64,000 nucleotides of DNA from Bacteroidia bacterium (lineage in GTDB: Bacteria; Bacteroidota; Bacteroidia; B-17B0; Aurantibacillaceae), in contig JACMNO010000097.1 in NCBI GenBank assembly GCA_014378485.1, positions 40,131 through 104,130 of the forward strand. The letters are read 5' to 3'. Made by a program: the position numbers and the translations under genes. Shown here piece by piece: positions 38,150-47,899 of this stretch (within the stretch, counting starts at the first letter, position 1; every line of letters starts with the position of its first letter). Below the pieces are notes generated by a model, which was given only the letters and a program-made list of their open reading frames with translations, was not told where the DNA came from and did no database searches.

Positions 38150-38220
38150 CTACTAATAGCGACATCAACTAAAAAGTACATTTGATTAATATCATTTAAA
38201 TATCTATTTTAGATTAATTT

Positions 38221-40491
38221 ATGAAGAAGTTCGAACATCGGTATAGAGTTTATTGTTTTCTGGTTTTAACTCTTGTAGCTTTTTCTGCAAACGCATTCGA
38301 AATTTATAAGACTACATCTGAACTCAAATTTAGAAAAGCCGCAAATTCAAATTCTCATTCATTAGGAATCATTAAAAAAGGTGAAGAAGTAAATGTAATT
38401 GAAAAAATAAATGATGATTGGTATAAAGTAGAATATAGCAAAAAGATAGGATATTTATCAAGTAAGTATTTACAAATAAAGGAGGTTGAAAAAAAGGCAG
38501 TTACCCCTCCTGCACCACTACCTGCAAAAGACAATTCTTCTGGGCTAATTTGGTTTCTTGTGATTGCAGTCTTAATAGGCATTTGCATTTTAATAATGTA
38601 CAAGCGCAGCGACAATAATGATAATAAAGAAGCCGTTAAGCAGAAACCTAAATTATCAGATGATGAATTAAGAGAAGAATTAAAAAATTCAATTATAAAC
38701 AGCATTAAAATCACAATGACAACAAATAATGATTCAATAATTGACGTAACAGGGAAAAGTTTAAACTTAACCCAATCTGATAAAACTAACACTAATGTTC
38801 CTTTTTGGAGCCATAGATATGTTTATTCGTATTCTGAAATTAATAGCGCCAGCGATGAACAGAAAGAATTTTATAAAAAATTTAAAGCTGATTTCATAAA
38901 TGGAAAATATTTAGATTTAGAAGGAAACAATAATTACGCTTTTATATTATTGTTTGATTTGCAAAACGAATACAATTCTCATAAGGATATTTCAAAACTA
39001 GAACCTCAGCTAGAGTTATTAGGTGACCATTATCCAAAAACGAAATCTTATGGTGCTTCATTTTTAATACAAAAAATGCAAGAAATCGGAGATACTGATG
39101 GAATATTAAGAATACAAGAAGCAAACAGATTTTCGTATCGAGATAATAGTTCAATTGACTATGACACGTTTAATTGGAGAAATAAATATAAGACAAAGTT
39201 AAATTTAAGTGATGAAGATGCGGAATTATTGCAAAAAATTTGGTTTTGGGATAACAATTTCAGTAGTATAGAATTCTGTTGTATTGAAATATTAAAACTA
39301 TACATAGCTACTATTAAATCATTAAAAGAGAAATATTCCAAAGATGATAGTACAACATTGGAAAATGAATTCATGTTTATTTCAGATATTATTGCCAGAA
39401 AACAATACAAATACAAGGTTGGTTCTAATAACTACAAATATTGTGTTGATACTACAACCAATGAACTATATTCATTAATATTTAAATATTGTGAAAATGC
39501 AGTTAGAGAATGTTATGGGCACAAACGTAAAATTAATACTGACACAAACTACACTGTTCCAGAAGTAAAGGCTGAAATTGAGGCTAGAATACTTTTAAAA
39601 TTAAACTCCATATTCCCAGTATTAATTAATAGTGTAAAAGTTCCAGATTCAGAAACTGAAATTGCTTTATATGCCCAAAATACGACTAGATGGAAAATCA
39701 AGTATGACGAATTAGTTAATACCTTCAAAGGAAACCCAAAGACTTTTATTGAAAACGTAATTTCTCTAGGAAACTTAAATAAAAAAAATCCATCTATTGA
39801 AAATATCTTTTTTGAGGCTTCTAAATTTATCGCTAAGCATGATAAAGAATCAGCTTTAACTCTCTACATCTATTATTTATATTATGACTTAAAATCAGAT
39901 AATTTTGACAATAAACAATTGACCAAAACTATTCAAAAAAACCTTTTTTCTAATGATGAACAATTACAAGAGTTTGAAAAGATTGTAAATTCTTTAATAA
40001 AGAATAAAAAGTTGGAACAAGCACTTTCAAGTATTCCAAAAATTTACGAAGTTAAACGAAAGAAAATAGAGCTAAACAAAGCTTCAATTAAAGCAGTTCA
40101 AAAGCAACATTCTGGAACCGTGGAATTGTTAAATGAGTATTTAAGCGAAGAAGATGAAGTAGTTAATATTACTAAGCAAGAAAATAAAAACGAGGAGATT
40201 AATATTAAATTAGAACCTATAGATGGGGCTAAACAAAATTCTATTTATACCACAGCTATTGCTTTAAAACCAATTCATATCGAATCTCTGGATATTTTTG
40301 CAAAAAACAGCTTTACATTGTTACAATGTGAATTTGAGACTTTCGCTAAATCTAAAAATGCATTTAAAAATCAACTTATCGAAAGTATAAATGAAATTTG
40401 TTATGATTTTTTTGACGATGTATTAATCGAAGAAGAAGATAATTACTACACTATTATCCCTGAATATTACAACCGACTTCTAATAAAATGA
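38221..40491 (+). CDS. sngA: SngA-like TerB-domain protein with SH3b domain and membrane anchor (Shango)
   Basis: 756 residues. Signal peptide (VLTLVAFSANA), bacterial SH3 domain (about 27-86; ELKFRKAANSNSHSLGIIKKGEEVNV, then DDWYKVEY..GYLSSKYL), Pro-rich linker, one transmembrane helix (109-127), then a large cytoplasmic part with TerB_N (about 194-400; PFWSHRYVYSYSEINSASDE and LDLEGNNNYAFILLFDL) and a TerB_C-like C-terminus. First gene of a three-gene overlapping operon with an ATPase and a helicase, the composition of the Shango anti-phage system. If the N-terminus is outside the membrane, the SH3b domain would face the periplasm or cell wall. Confidence 0.8.
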   Translation: MKKFEHRYRVYCFLVLTLVAFSANAFEIYKTTSELKFRKAANSNSHSLGIIKKGEEVNVIEKINDDWYKVEYSKKIGYLSSKYLQIKEVEKKAVTPPAPLPAKDNSSGLIWFLVIAVLIGICILIMYKRSDNNDNKEAVKQKPKLSDDELREELKNSIINSIKITMTTNNDSIIDVTGKSLNLTQSDKTNTNVPFWSHRYVYSYSEINSASDEQKEFYKKFKADFINGKYLDLEGNNNYAFILLFDLQNEYNSHKDISKLEPQLELLGDHYPKTKSYGASFLIQKMQEIGDTDGILRIQEANRFSYRDNSSIDYDTFNWRNKYKTKLNLSDEDAELLQKIWFWDNNFSSIEFCCIEILKLYIATIKSLKEKYSKDDSTTLENEFMFISDIIARKQYKYKVGSNNYKYCVDTTTNELYSLIFKYCENAVRECYGHKRKINTDTNYTVPEVKAEIEARILLKLNSIFPVLINSVKVPDSETEIALYAQNTTRWKIKYDELVNTFKGNPKTFIENVISLGNLNKKNPSIENIFFEASKFIAKHDKESALTLYIYYLYYDLKSDNFDNKQLTKTIQKNLFSNDEQLQEFEKIVNSLIKNKKLEQALSSIPKIYEVKRKKIELNKASIKAVQKQHSGTVELLNEYLSEEDEVVNITKQENKNEEINIKLEPIDGAKQNSIYTTAIALKPIHIESLDIFAKNSFTLLQCEFETFAKSKNAFKNQLIESINEICYDFFDDVLIEEEDNYYTIIPEYYNRLLIK

Positions 40492-41801
40492 TAGATAATA
40501 TTAAACCTAAAGAAGCCACTTCAATAATTAATTCATTGATAGGTGGTGTTGTTCCGAAAATTGGAGTACAACATATTACTGTTGGACGTTCCGAAGAAAT
40601 TAATGCTTTAGTCTTAGCATTAGAAGATGTAAAAAATGGCCATAGTATGGTTAAATTTTGGATAGGTGATTTTGGTTCTGGAAAATCATTTATGCTGCAT
40701 CTATTAAATACAGTCGCTTTAAAACAAAAATTTGTAGTTGCTAATGCTGATTTTACACCTGATAATCGTTTGTACTCAAATGATGGAAAAGGAGTAGCTC
40801 TATACACAGCAATAATGGACAATATTTCGATTCAAACAAAACCTGAAGGGGGTGCTTTACCTACTTTATTGGAAAAATGGATTGAACAAATTGTAACTAA
40901 AACTGCTGAAGAGAATAAAATTGCCCTCACTGATATTCGAAATGAAGAGTATTTAAATCTAATCCAGACTAACATAATGAAAACCATTAATGAAATTAGT
41001 GAGGTTGGTGGCTTTGATTTTGGAATGGTTGTTATGAAATATTATGAAGGCTACATTAAAGATGATGAGCACTTGCGAAGAAATGCTCTAAAATGGCTTA
41101 AAGGTGAATATAGAACCAAAACTGAAGCTAAGCAAGATTTAGGTGTGAGAGAAGTAATTAATGATTTGAATTACTACGACATGCTTAAGAATTTCTGCAA
41201 ACTTTTCGTGAATATGGGTTATAGTGGATTTATGATAAACCTGGATGAAGCAATTAATCTATATAAAATAAGCACTTCAGTGATGAGGGAAAAGAACTAC
41301 GAAAAAATTCTTACCATTTATAATGATTGTTTTCAGGGAAAAGTTGCAAATCTGTTCTTTAATTTCGCTGGTACAAAAGAGTTTTTAGAAAACCCTCGTA
41401 GAGGTCTTTTTAGTTACAATGCATTAAAGACAAGACTTGAAACTAATAAATTTGAAACACTTGAAATAAGAGATTTTGCTCAGCCAGTTATTCGATTATT
41501 ACCCCTTGACCATAATGAGATATTTGTATTACTTAAAAAATTAAAAGCGATTTTTGATTATAACTTCAAAATAAACTTAACTATTACAGATAATGATATT
41601 CAACAATTTATGGAAGAATTGTTTAATAAGCCTGGAGCATCTGAATTTTTAACTCCCAGAGAAGTAATTCGAGATTTTTTAAATATCTTAAATATTATTC
41701 GCCAAAACCCAAATGTCGATAAAAACAAGCTTTTTGGAGAGCTTGAAATTTCAGATGAAAGACCAAATGAAATTTCTTTAGATAGCATAGAAGAATTATA
41801 A
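40488..41801 (+). CDS. sngB: SngB-like BrxD/DUF2791-type ATPase (Shango)
   Basis: 437 residues, AAA+/ORC-like P-loop ATPase. Walker A GDFGSGKSF (60-68), a Walker B strand FMINLDEAINLY and the opening ATSIINSLIGGVVPKIGVQHITVGR are those of the BREX BrxD / DUF2791 group. Its ATG overlaps the sngA stop (ATGA), and its stop overlaps the helicase ATG. Family knowledge puts this ATPase with TerB and an Lhr-like helicase in Shango, and with BrxHI in BREX types 2 and 6. No other BREX genes (BrxC, PglX, PglZ) are present, which argues for Shango. Confidence 0.85.
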   Translation: MIDNIKPKEATSIINSLIGGVVPKIGVQHITVGRSEEINALVLALEDVKNGHSMVKFWIGDFGSGKSFMLHLLNTVALKQKFVVANADFTPDNRLYSNDGKGVALYTAIMDNISIQTKPEGGALPTLLEKWIEQIVTKTAEENKIALTDIRNEEYLNLIQTNIMKTINEISEVGGFDFGMVVMKYYEGYIKDDEHLRRNALKWLKGEYRTKTEAKQDLGVREVINDLNYYDMLKNFCKLFVNMGYSGFMINLDEAINLYKISTSVMREKNYEKILTIYNDCFQGKVANLFFNFAGTKEFLENPRRGLFSYNALKTRLETNKFETLEIRDFAQPVIRLLPLDHNEIFVLLKKLKAIFDYNFKINLTITDNDIQQFMEELFNKPGASEFLTPREVIRDFLNILNIIRQNPNVDKNKLFGELEISDERPNEISLDSIEEL

Positions 41802-43936
41802 TGTCATTTGATTTACTCTCAGAACCAATACGAAAATACATTCGTGATAAACGATGGGAACAGTTGCGTCCAATTCAAACCGCTGCTATTGAAAAAATAC
41901 TTTCTACAGACGATAATTATATACTAGCTTCTCGAACAGCATCAGGAAAGACTGAAGCGGCTTTTCTTCCAATACTTTCAAAAATTGATTTTACGAATGA
42001 AGGAGTTCAAGTTTTATATATATCGCCTTTAATTGCTCTAATTAATGACCAGTTCTACCGCATTGAAGAACTTTGCGCATATTTAGATGTCAAGGTTACA
42101 AAGTGGCATGGCGAGGCCAAGAAATCAGAAAAAGACCATCTTCTGAAACGGCCTGAAGGGATTGTTTTAATTACCCCCGAATCATTAGAGGCAATGTTTG
42201 TGAATAAACCGTATAATGTAAAACAGTTATTTGCAAATCTGAAATATATAGTCATTGATGAAATACATTCTTTTATAGGAACTGATAGAGGGATACAACT
42301 AAAATCAATTCTTTCAAGATTAGCATATATCAATAATTCAAAATATTGTGTAGTTGGTCTTTCAGCAACAATTGGTGATTACAATGAAGCAAAAAAATTC
42401 ACTGGCAATGAACTTAAAACAAAAGTACTACTTGACAGAACTGCAAAGGATATTCATGCTCAATTTAAATACTTTAACAATGAAAAAGAAGAATTGCCAT
42501 TGGAACTATTGAAAGATTTATATTTAGAAACAAAAGACAACAAAGTCTTAATTTTTCCAAATAGCAGAGGGCGAGCAGAGGAAATTGCGGTTAAACTAAA
42601 AAAAATCTCAAATAAGGTAAATGGACATTCAAATTACTTCTCACACCATTCATCAGTAGATAAAGAAGTAAGAGAATATATCGAGTATTTTGCTAAAAAT
42701 AACACCAGACATAATTTTTGCATTGCTTGCACATCAACATTAGAGTTAGGGATTGACATAGGTTCTGTCGATGAAGTTGTTCAAATAGATGCGACTTTTA
42801 GTATTGCTTCCTTAATTCAAAGAGTTGGAAGAAGTGGAAGAAGAGATGGAGAAAGCAGTAATTTATTCCTTTATGCAACAAATGAATGGAGTCTTTTGCA
42901 GTCGCTCGCTTGTTGGTTACTTTTTAAAGAAGGGTTTATTGAACCACCCGCAAGTTCCGAAAAACCATATGATATATTCTTACATCAAGCTTTATCCATA
43001 ACGAAAGGTCACTCTGGCATTGAATTAAATGCTCTAATAAAACAACTAAGTGAAAACTTTGCGTTCACAAGCATTAATAGGTCAGAAATAGAGGAAATAA
43101 TCAATCATTTGATAAAAATTGATTTTCTCGAAAAAATTCGGAACGAAGTTATAATTGGAGTTGAGGGAGAGAAGATTGTTAATAGTCGAGAATTCTATAG
43201 TGTATTTACATCAGAAGAAACCTTTAAGGTCACCAATTCGGGAAATACTATTGGAGATATTCCAATTACTCCTCAGATAAGAGAAGATGAAAATATTTTA
43301 TTAGCTGCTCAGATATGGAAAATTAAGTACATAGATTTCGATGCAAAAAAAATTGAAGTTATAAAAGCTAATGACGGAAAAAGCCCTTCGTTTTTAGGCT
43401 CAGGAGGAATTGTACATCCTAGAATTAGAGAAAAAATGTTTGAGATTCTGTATTCAAATGAAAATTATGAAATTCTAAATCAAGCAAGTAAAGAAGCATT
43501 GAGAATTTTAAAAAATGAATTTAGCTCATTTGAAATAAACAATTTTACAACCGATAAACCATTACTTGTTTCTAAAAAATACATTCAATTATTTACGTTT
43601 ACTGGGTCGAAAATCAATCGAGCAATTTCATTTTTAATGGACCTTTCTCAAATCAAAAATATTTTAGTTGAAAAATCAGGTGCAATTGAAATACATATTG
43701 AGCCAGAAGAATTCATGATAAAGTATAAAACTCTAACTGCACATTATGAAAACATTGATAAGTATTTAGCTGAATTATTAGAAAGAAATCCCGCACTTTT
43801 AGCATTTTCAAAATGGGGCACATACCTTCCTGAACAATTTAAAGTTGAATTACTTAAAAATGAATATTTTGATTTTGAGTCAGCCTTAAAAATTCTTAAT
43901 TCAATTCGAACTGTAAGGAGTGATTCATCAGAATAA
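41801..43936 (+). CDS. sngC: SngC-like Lhr/BrxHI-type superfamily 2 helicase (Shango)
   Basis: 711 residues. Motif I SRTASGKTEA (near 44-53), Ia YISPLIALINDQ, II DEIHSFIG, III GLSATIG, IV-V region FPNSRGRAEEIA and CTSTLELGIDIG, VI QRVGRSGRRDG: a complete DEAH-type helicase of the Lhr-like branch. The C-terminal part (about 450-700) has a DUF-like beta-barrel similar to Lhr/BrxHI. It presumably acts on invading nucleic acid together with SngB. Last gene of the operon. Confidence 0.87.
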   Translation: MSFDLLSEPIRKYIRDKRWEQLRPIQTAAIEKILSTDDNYILASRTASGKTEAAFLPILSKIDFTNEGVQVLYISPLIALINDQFYRIEELCAYLDVKVTKWHGEAKKSEKDHLLKRPEGIVLITPESLEAMFVNKPYNVKQLFANLKYIVIDEIHSFIGTDRGIQLKSILSRLAYINNSKYCVVGLSATIGDYNEAKKFTGNELKTKVLLDRTAKDIHAQFKYFNNEKEELPLELLKDLYLETKDNKVLIFPNSRGRAEEIAVKLKKISNKVNGHSNYFSHHSSVDKEVREYIEYFAKNNTRHNFCIACTSTLELGIDIGSVDEVVQIDATFSIASLIQRVGRSGRRDGESSNLFLYATNEWSLLQSLACWLLFKEGFIEPPASSEKPYDIFLHQALSITKGHSGIELNALIKQLSENFAFTSINRSEIEEIINHLIKIDFLEKIRNEVIIGVEGEKIVNSREFYSVFTSEETFKVTNSGNTIGDIPITPQIREDENILLAAQIWKIKYIDFDAKKIEVIKANDGKSPSFLGSGGIVHPRIREKMFEILYSNENYEILNQASKEALRILKNEFSSFEINNFTTDKPLLVSKKYIQLFTFTGSKINRAISFLMDLSQIKNILVEKSGAIEIHIEPEEFMIKYKTLTAHYENIDKYLAELLERNPALLAFSKWGTYLPEQFKVELLKNEYFDFESALKILNSIRTVRSDSSE

Positions 43937-43974
43937 AACGCAAATATTGATTTTGTTTTTTTTCGGAACAGTAT

Positions 43975-44424
43975 CTAGGGCTTTTTTAATAGAATACTTT
44001 TATCAATTTCCGTCAACTTATAATCTTTAATTATACCCATCTTGTCAAGCACATCATCGTGGTTACGGATACAGATTATGTAATCGTAAACTAAACCCCT
44101 TAAAACATGCTCTATTGCGGTTAAATCATATTTATTATAGAATACATCACTGTCAATATTTTTAAACCTAGGTTTTAGACCATATTTTTTTAAATGAGTA
44201 ATAATTGCCTTTACAATTTCAACTGGTAAAAATACTGCGAACGAAAAGTCATCTACATCCCACATCCTATTCAAAATAATACAAGCATCTATGCTTCTAA
44301 AATCATTAACGAAAAGTACAGGGAAAACTTCAATATTTTTTATTTTGGCTTCAAGGTGGTTAAGTTCAGATATTGTAGCATCTGTTTGAATTAAAAATAA
44401 TTTGGAATTGAATTTTATGTCCAT
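43975..44424 (-). CDS. Unknown protein, island cargo
   Basis: 149 residues, no signal peptide. Mixed alpha/beta with alternating strands and helices (KLFLIQTDATISELNHLEAKI; VFPVLFVNDFRSIDACIILN). No family is recognised. Convergent with the helicase gene, 38 bp apart, and not obviously part of the Shango operon. Confidence 0.6.
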   Translation of the reverse strand: MDIKFNSKLFLIQTDATISELNHLEAKIKNIEVFPVLFVNDFRSIDACIILNRMWDVDDFSFAVFLPVEIVKAIITHLKKYGLKPRFKNIDSDVFYNKYDLTAIEHVLRGLVYDYIICIRNHDDVLDKMGIIKDYKLTEIDKSILLKKP

Positions 44425-44488
44425 CTCAATTTATAGGTCACAGTTTCTAAAAAAAAGAAAATGGAATTAATACTTCTATTTATATAAT

Positions 44489-44596
44489 ATGAAAGCAAAA
44501 TACTTAAGAGCAGTAAGCGGAAATCATGCACTTTTAAAACACAACGAAATGCCAATCATCCGCTGCATTACATCCAAAAAGGAGTATATTCTCTAG
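44489..44596 (+). CDS. 35-residue small ORF resembling the start of a cargo protein family
   Basis: MKAKYLRAVSGNHALLKHNE and a following MPII segment read like the first 20 residues of the gene at 52790 (MEIKAISGNHILINNGKPVV). It stops at codon 36, so it is either a truncated relative or a chance micro-ORF. The stretch 44597-44702 holds nothing further that I recognise. Confidence 0.4.
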   Translation: MKAKYLRAVSGNHALLKHNEMPIIRCITSKKEYIL

Positions 44597-44702
44597 CAAG
44601 TATTATATCAAATGATTCATCTGGAAAGGATGGCATAATATCAAGGCAATTACCTAAATGAATGGAGTTCTTTATTAAAAATGATTTTGCCATAACTTAA
44701 AA

Positions 44703-44930
44703 TTAAGCGGGCTTGAGTTCTTCACTCCTAACTTCTTTATAGAGCTTTCTGAGAGCTGCGGTATCACGAAGTGGATAATCAAACCCCATATTGGAATAAT
44801 AAAAAGTATTATCATCTTTAAGAATAATATCTAGATTATTTTTTGTAAATACTTTTATAGAACTGGTAGTTTTTTCCTTGTTTTCCAAGAACCCATATTC
44901 TGATAATAAATCTTCACTCAATAATTTCAT
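44703..44930 (-). CDS. Small unknown protein
   Basis: 75 residues, charged, no signal peptide: MKLLSEDLLSEYGF, a beta strand DIILKDDNTFYYS, and a helix LRDTAALRKLYKEVRS. It resembles the immunity-protein-like or phage-element small proteins found in Bacteroidota, but no family is recognised. It ends within the gap that also holds a terminator. Confidence 0.6.
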   Translation of the reverse strand: MKLLSEDLLSEYGFLENKEKTTSSIKVFTKNNLDIILKDDNTFYYSNMGFDYPLRDTAALRKLYKEVRSEELKPA

Positions 44931-44958
44931 ACTGTTTATTTAATCAGTTTAAAAGTAC

Positions 44959-44988
44959 AAAAAATCCGACTTTTAAGGTCGGATTTTT
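44959..44988 (-). terminator. Terminator hairpin in the cargo
   Basis: AAAAATCCGAC pairs with GTCGGATTTTT around a 7-base loop. It is flanked by A and T runs, so it can work in both directions, mainly for the minus-strand genes from 45164 on. Confidence 0.8.
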
Positions 44989-45037
44989 ATATAATACATT
45001 AATATTTTAGAGAGCTTAACAATTGTACTAATTTTTT

Positions 45038-45163
45038 TTAATTTATATTAATTAAAAAAGTAAAATTTAATACTGATTGTGGTGAAACTATTTCGTCTGA
45101 ATATGACACAATTCTATTCCCACTATTTATTCCTGGAGGTTTAGCAACTAATTCGAATTTTTA
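45038..45163 (-). pseudogene. Probable gene remnant (C-terminal fragment)
   Basis: On the minus strand an open frame ends at 45038 and reads KFELVAKPPGINSGN..SYSDEIVSP, a composition typical of coding sequence. It has no start and is cut off at the stop of the gene at 45164. It may be the tail of a lost protein. The wording resembles a beta-rich secreted protein. Confidence 0.35.
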
Positions 45164-45634
45164 TTATTGTTTTGTAAAATAACAGTTGTGCCATCTACCA
45201 TTAGTTTTATATACGAATGAGAGATTTGTTGTTGTGACGTTTAATACTTTTGCCCTAACAGGATTGGTTGTTAAAGTTTTTGTGGCAGTGGATGTAATAA
45301 TGAGACTGTCTGTGTTTGTATAATTTCCGTTATCACTACTTGTATTATTTATGTTTCCAATATGAGCAAAAGTGACACTGGATGTATAGGTTCCAGTTGA
45401 ATTAAAAGTAATTACACTTGTAGCTGGTATAGTAAAAGTTTGAATAGAACCTGTTGAAAAAGAATCTTTTAAACTTGTCCAGAGCCAGGTGCCAGTAATA
45501 TTTGAACCACCCTGAACAGGGGAGGCTTGAGATTGACTGGTATCAGGCTCAGTGTTCTTTTTCTTACAGGATATAACCGCTGAGCTTAATGCAAAAGATA
45601 AAATTGCTATTAAAATAAATTTAATTGTTTTCAT
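45164..45634 (-). CDS. Secreted lipoprotein, lipocalin-like
   Basis: 156 residues. Lipobox AVISC followed by KKKNTEPD, a Ser/Gln-rich linker and then a single beta-barrel-like domain starting with GTWLWTSLKDSFS and running through VITFNSTGTYTSS and GNYTNTDSLIIT to a C-terminal NCYFTK. This is the pattern of lipocalin-like domains in Bacteroidota lipoproteins. Function unknown. Confidence 0.75.
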   Translation of the reverse strand: MKTIKFILIAILSFALSSAVISCKKKNTEPDTSQSQASPVQGGSNITGTWLWTSLKDSFSTGSIQTFTIPATSVITFNSTGTYTSSVTFAHIGNINNTSSDNGNYTNTDSLIITSTATKTLTTNPVRAKVLNVTTTNLSFVYKTNGRWHNCYFTKQ

Positions 45635-45654
45635 ATTTACTTAGTTATTTGGAT

Positions 45655-46006
45655 TTTTCTTCTGTATTAAAATCAACTTTTTGAACCACCCATCCTGCGC
45701 CTCCAGAAGACTTCATGCAATATAGAGTTGCCTTTTTGCCTTTATATTTTGAATTTAATACCCAATCTTTTGTTATGAGGTCTTAGGCTCAACTCGCCAG
45801 GTTTCATTCTCATAATTGCAACTATATCTTTCTGTTATTTTTCCTCCTTTTTCATCGCTCAAGCAAAAAATTGCATCTCCTGGGTCTTCGCCACAGGCTT
45901 CAGAAAAGTCTTTAATAATTACTGTAATTGTTTTGTCGAATTTATTTTGCGCTTTAAATATTCCTATTGAAAATGAAAGCATTATTAATATTAGATATTT
46001 TTTCAT
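45655..46006 (-). pseudogene. Small secreted protein with an internal frameshift
   Basis: The minus-strand frame from 46006 encodes a signal peptide (MLSFSIGIFKAQ) and a Cys-containing domain, but closes at 45773 after WRVEPKTS. In another frame the protein-like reading goes on through ITKDWVLNSKYKGKKATLY and GGAGWVVQKVDFNTEE to a stop at 45655. A single frameshift near 45780 joins them to about 116 residues. Either a recent mutation or a sequence error. Function unknown. Confidence 0.6.
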
Positions 46007-46008
46007 GT

Positions 46009-47646
46009 TTATCTAGTTATTTGGATTTTTTGAATAGAGTTATTACACTTGATTAAATAAAGGCCTGAACTTAAACTTGACAAATTAATCTCTAGTTTAT
46101 TTTTTCCAACTGTTAAAGTCTCAACTTGTTTTTGTATTGAACTTCCCATTAAATCAAGAACTTCAATTACTAGGTTTTGATTTAAGTTTGAAAGTAGTTC
46201 AATTGATACTTTATCATTTGCAGGATTTGGATATATAGAAAAATTCGACTTTAAATTGCGCTCTGAAATATTTGTTGCTAAGGGATTTGGAGCACTATAC
46301 AAACTATCTACATCACAATCTGTTAATGGTCTGTTATAGATTTTAAGGTCATCAATAATGCCATTAAATGCTTTCCAATATGTTGCAGTACTTCTTCCTA
46401 TTCTTATCGGTTGACTATTAAAAATTAAATTTGGCCCTTTCGCAACAGAACTTGACTGAATACCATCATAATAAAATCTCACGCTATCACTATTTACAGT
46501 ACAAATAATATTGTGCCAATTATTGTTGTTGAATAATGCCGAAGAGCCACCGTAGCCAGCTGTTCCATAAGCAAAACCTGGAGTCCCATTTCCTTCATAA
46601 AATACCCAATTGTCATAAATAACACTATTAGATGCAGGTAATTTAGAGATTAAAGCAGGATTAACATTAAAGCCTCCGCTACCTGGAGTTGCTGTAGTTG
46701 AAAATTTTGTCCAATAGCTTATCGTATAAAGTTGATTATTGTATGCGCTAATGTTTGGTATCTCGATATAATTATTAATTCCATCATAGTAAAAAGCACT
46801 ATTTGCATTTCCAAACCTATCTGACACTAAAGTTGCACCGTTTATTATTCCATTGTTTCCATTAATACTCAAGTCATTTGCATTACCAGTAAAATCAAAC
46901 TGAGCAACAAGTCCAGTTGTGATATTTGGATTTGAACATGATGCTGTAAATATTTGCCCAACTTCGGTAAATGTTATTGCTCTATTATAAATTTCTATTT
47001 CATCAATTACTCCATTGAAATTTAAAGCATTTATATTTGTCCAATTTGCTTTTCCTATTAATAGATTCATTGTGTTTGCGCCAAGACTGGCAGTTTGTCC
47101 TGTTAAACTGCTAGTTAAAACACCATCTAAGTATGAAATTGCTGTTCCGTTATTAAACGTGTAAGTAAAATGGTGATATTGGTTTAACGATACTAAAGTA
47201 TTGTTTGAACCGCCAAAATTTCCTCCACCATTACTAACATTTAATCCAACAGTTTGCCCAGTATTATCAAATACGTTAAAGCCTTGTTGAGTAGCGCCAC
47301 TTCCACTTTGTTTACTCAATATTAAACCATTGTAGCCACTTGAAGGAACTGAACTAATTTTAGCCCAAAAAGATACACTAATTGCATTTGCAGTAAAAGT
47401 TAGTGAGCTACTATGTGGGACATCAATATAACCACTTGTACCATTAAAAAAATACGCACTATTAGTGTTCCCAAATCTATCCGTTGTAAGAGTAGCACCA
47501 TTAACAGTACCATTATTAGAATTGCCACTTTGGTCGTTGGCATTCCCACTAAATGAATAATGTGCAACTAATCCTGTGGTTGGAATTTGAGCCATAGCAA
47601 ATACTCCTAGAGTTAATGCTGAAAGTAATAGTAATTTTGATTTCAT
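46009..47646 (-). CDS. T9SS-secreted protein with two LamG domains
   Basis: 545 residues. Signal peptide (LTLGVFAMAQ), two laminin-G/concanavalin-like domains (about 22-232 and 243-453; both start with GLVA.. and contain DRFGN.NSA and end with VIDE(I)/IIDDLKIYNR), then a C-terminal type A T9SS sorting domain (FSIYPNPANDKVSIEL, GLYLIKCNN). LamG domains bind sugars or proteins. The N-terminal 60 codons and leader are present a second time at 48742-48985. Confidence 0.9.
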   Translation of the reverse strand: MKSKLLLLSALTLGVFAMAQIPTTGLVAHYSFSGNANDQSGNSNNGTVNGATLTTDRFGNTNSAYFFNGTSGYIDVPHSSSLTFTANAISVSFWAKISSVPSSGYNGLILSKQSGSGATQQGFNVFDNTGQTVGLNVSNGGGNFGGSNNTLVSLNQYHHFTYTFNNGTAISYLDGVLTSSLTGQTASLGANTMNLLIGKANWTNINALNFNGVIDEIEIYNRAITFTEVGQIFTASCSNPNITTGLVAQFDFTGNANDLSINGNNGIINGATLVSDRFGNANSAFYYDGINNYIEIPNISAYNNQLYTISYWTKFSTTATPGSGGFNVNPALISKLPASNSVIYDNWVFYEGNGTPGFAYGTAGYGGSSALFNNNNWHNIICTVNSDSVRFYYDGIQSSSVAKGPNLIFNSQPIRIGRSTATYWKAFNGIIDDLKIYNRPLTDCDVDSLYSAPNPLATNISERNLKSNFSIYPNPANDKVSIELLSNLNQNLVIEVLDLMGSSIQKQVETLTVGKNKLEINLSSLSSGLYLIKCNNSIQKIQITR

Positions 47647-47714
47647 ATAAAATAGAGTTTTGGTTGTTTAAAAATTAATCAATCTCAAATTAAAAAGGTA
47701 ACTCGTAATTGAAA

Positions 47715-47899
47715 TTATTTTGTAAATTTTAATTCGGCAAGAACTTCATCATAAGTTTTTGATTTTGTTATTTCTTCATCTTTTAGTTTTGATTTTTCTA
47801 AAAGAATATCAAAACCAGAGATGGTTCCTTGTGAACCAGTTGTCCCAATAGAACCAGTAGTTCCAATTATACCAATTGGCCGCTGTGAACCAATTACAA
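47715..47899 (-). pseudogene. Collagen-like gene fragment
   Basis: A minus-strand frame with no start reads GSQRPIGIIGTTGSIGTTGS (Gly-X-Y triplets), then QGTISGFDILLEKSKLKDEE and a coiled tail ending at 47715. The upstream side is closed by a stop in the inverted repeat at 47890. It looks like the C-terminal remnant of a collagen-like surface protein. Confidence 0.5.

Noticed and set aside
40488..43936. BREX system
   Set aside because: The ATPase and helicase resemble BrxD and BrxHI, but no BrxC, PglX, PglZ or BrxL-like gene is present; the TerB partner points to Shango.
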